Below are positions 7,752 through 8,068 of a DNA stretch of 8,068 nucleotides, in pieces. Source of the DNA: Coxiellaceae bacterium (GTDB taxonomy: Bacteria; Pseudomonadota; Gammaproteobacteria; GCA-013414725); contig CP058706.1 of assembly GCA_013414725.1 (NCBI GenBank), positions 305,705 through 313,772 on the forward strand, in the 5' to 3' direction. The notes below the pieces were generated by a model. That model did not search any database. It saw only the letters and a program-made list of their open reading frames with translations, and was not told where the DNA came from. The translations under genes and the position numbers were made by a program. Each line of letters opens with the position of its first letter. The stretch's first letter is position 1.

Positions 7752-8068
7752 TTACTTTCTAGGCCCTGTTGTTCGGGTTAGTATTTCTGTCGTAGGTGCA
7801 GCACTCTTAATCCGCTCCCGCTTACGCTTCTCAACACGTGTCGGTTCATATCCTTGTAGCGGGAAATTATAATCCTGCGCCAACATCCATGCTGCCCAAC
7901 ACATCAGTGGATTGCCTGCAACAATTTCGATGCCTGGCCAGCCTTTTTCCATGGCGATGGCTACCATTTGTTGGGCTGTTAAATAGGCTTGATTGACGAT
8001 GGTGCCTTTGCCTGCAATGGTGCCCCCACTTTTTCCGCCCTCTTCCTCTTCGTTTTTTCAAAATAGCC
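7752..8068 (-). CDS. C-terminal part of an LPD7-like large protein, possibly a conjugative relaxase (partial, frameshifted)
   Basis: The frame enters from the right edge and ends at TAA 7752-7754. From the edge it reads GYFEKNEEEEGGKSGG, but only if one A is restored in the A6 run (T6 at 8053-8058 on the plus strand); otherwise it meets TGA there. It then continues through TIAGKGTIVNQAYLTAQQM to a block AMEKGWPGIEIVAGNP..WAAW..A.....LQGYEPT, ending in a basic tail (EKRKRERIK). The 'KGW-x-x-I ... W-x-x-A ... GY-x-P' order resembles the LPD7 domain that I recall from the C-termini of relaxases and other large polyvalent proteins of conjugative elements and phages. Acidic and Gly-rich linkers before it fit a multidomain protein. 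The catalytic relaxase part would lie beyond the window. The ATG at 7967 is internal, not a start. The gene converges on the 4670-7714 gene. Confidence 0.6.

Noticed and set aside
7464..8061. Minus-strand frames at 7464-7688 and 7867-8061
   Set aside because: The first is antisense to the acidic tail (His/Tyr-rich shadow of Asp/Glu codons). The second is an Arg/His-rich out-of-frame reading of the LPD7-like gene.

Overview
The window looks like an accessory 'effector' region from an AT-rich gammaproteobacterium of the Legionellales type (Legionella/Coxiella/Rickettsiella-like host-associated bacteria). This is inferred from a chromosomal HU-family protein of the kind I recall from that order, very large proteins with eukaryotic-type domains (leucine-rich repeats, ankyrin repeats, a C-terminal CaaX box), a tandem motif resembling the PmrA box that controls Dot/Icm effectors, and a gene end resembling conjugative relaxases. 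No search was run, so the taxonomic placement is moderate confidence.

Layout: (1) 1-228, + strand, the 3' end of an HU-family DNA-binding protein followed by a hairpin terminator. (2) 229-497, non-coding, with two palindromic repeat elements (322-395 and 445-492). (3) 498-4366, - strand, a leucine-rich-repeat region (2661-4366) running directly into an ankyrin / coiled-coil / CaaX region (498-2670). These are either two overlapping genes or, more likely in my view, one protein of about 1291 residues. (4) 4367-4669, a divergent intergenic region with two ribosome binding sites and a PmrA-box-like direct repeat. (5) 4670-7714, + strand, one gene of about 1016 codons encoding an unrecognised helical protein with a Pro/Gly hinge, coiled coils, an NLS-like basic cluster, degenerate internal repeats and a very acidic tail. 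(6) 7723-7748, a hairpin between convergent genes. (7) 7752-8068, - strand, the C-terminal end of a protein with an LPD7-like region, as found in relaxases and other large mobile-element proteins.

The most striking technical fact is that every gene is broken by single-base frameshifts. I count up to 15, all in the same direction (one base too few), essentially all in homopolymer runs, with perfectly sensible protein on both sides. Restoring one base at each run gives continuous frames of 568 + 725 (or 1291), 1016 and >105 codons, and restores the expected end of the HU protein. This pattern argues for homopolymer under-calling in the sequence (or, less likely, slippage-tolerated decay in a symbiont) rather than many short genes. 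Short ORFs called here automatically would therefore be fragments of a few large proteins.

How the genes may work together: the two large divergent genes share one control region and both look like secreted host-directed proteins, one probably anchored to host membranes by prenylation and the other perhaps nuclear. The relaxase-like fragment suggests that the cassette sits beside, or inside, a mobile element inserted next to a core HU gene. These roles are inference.
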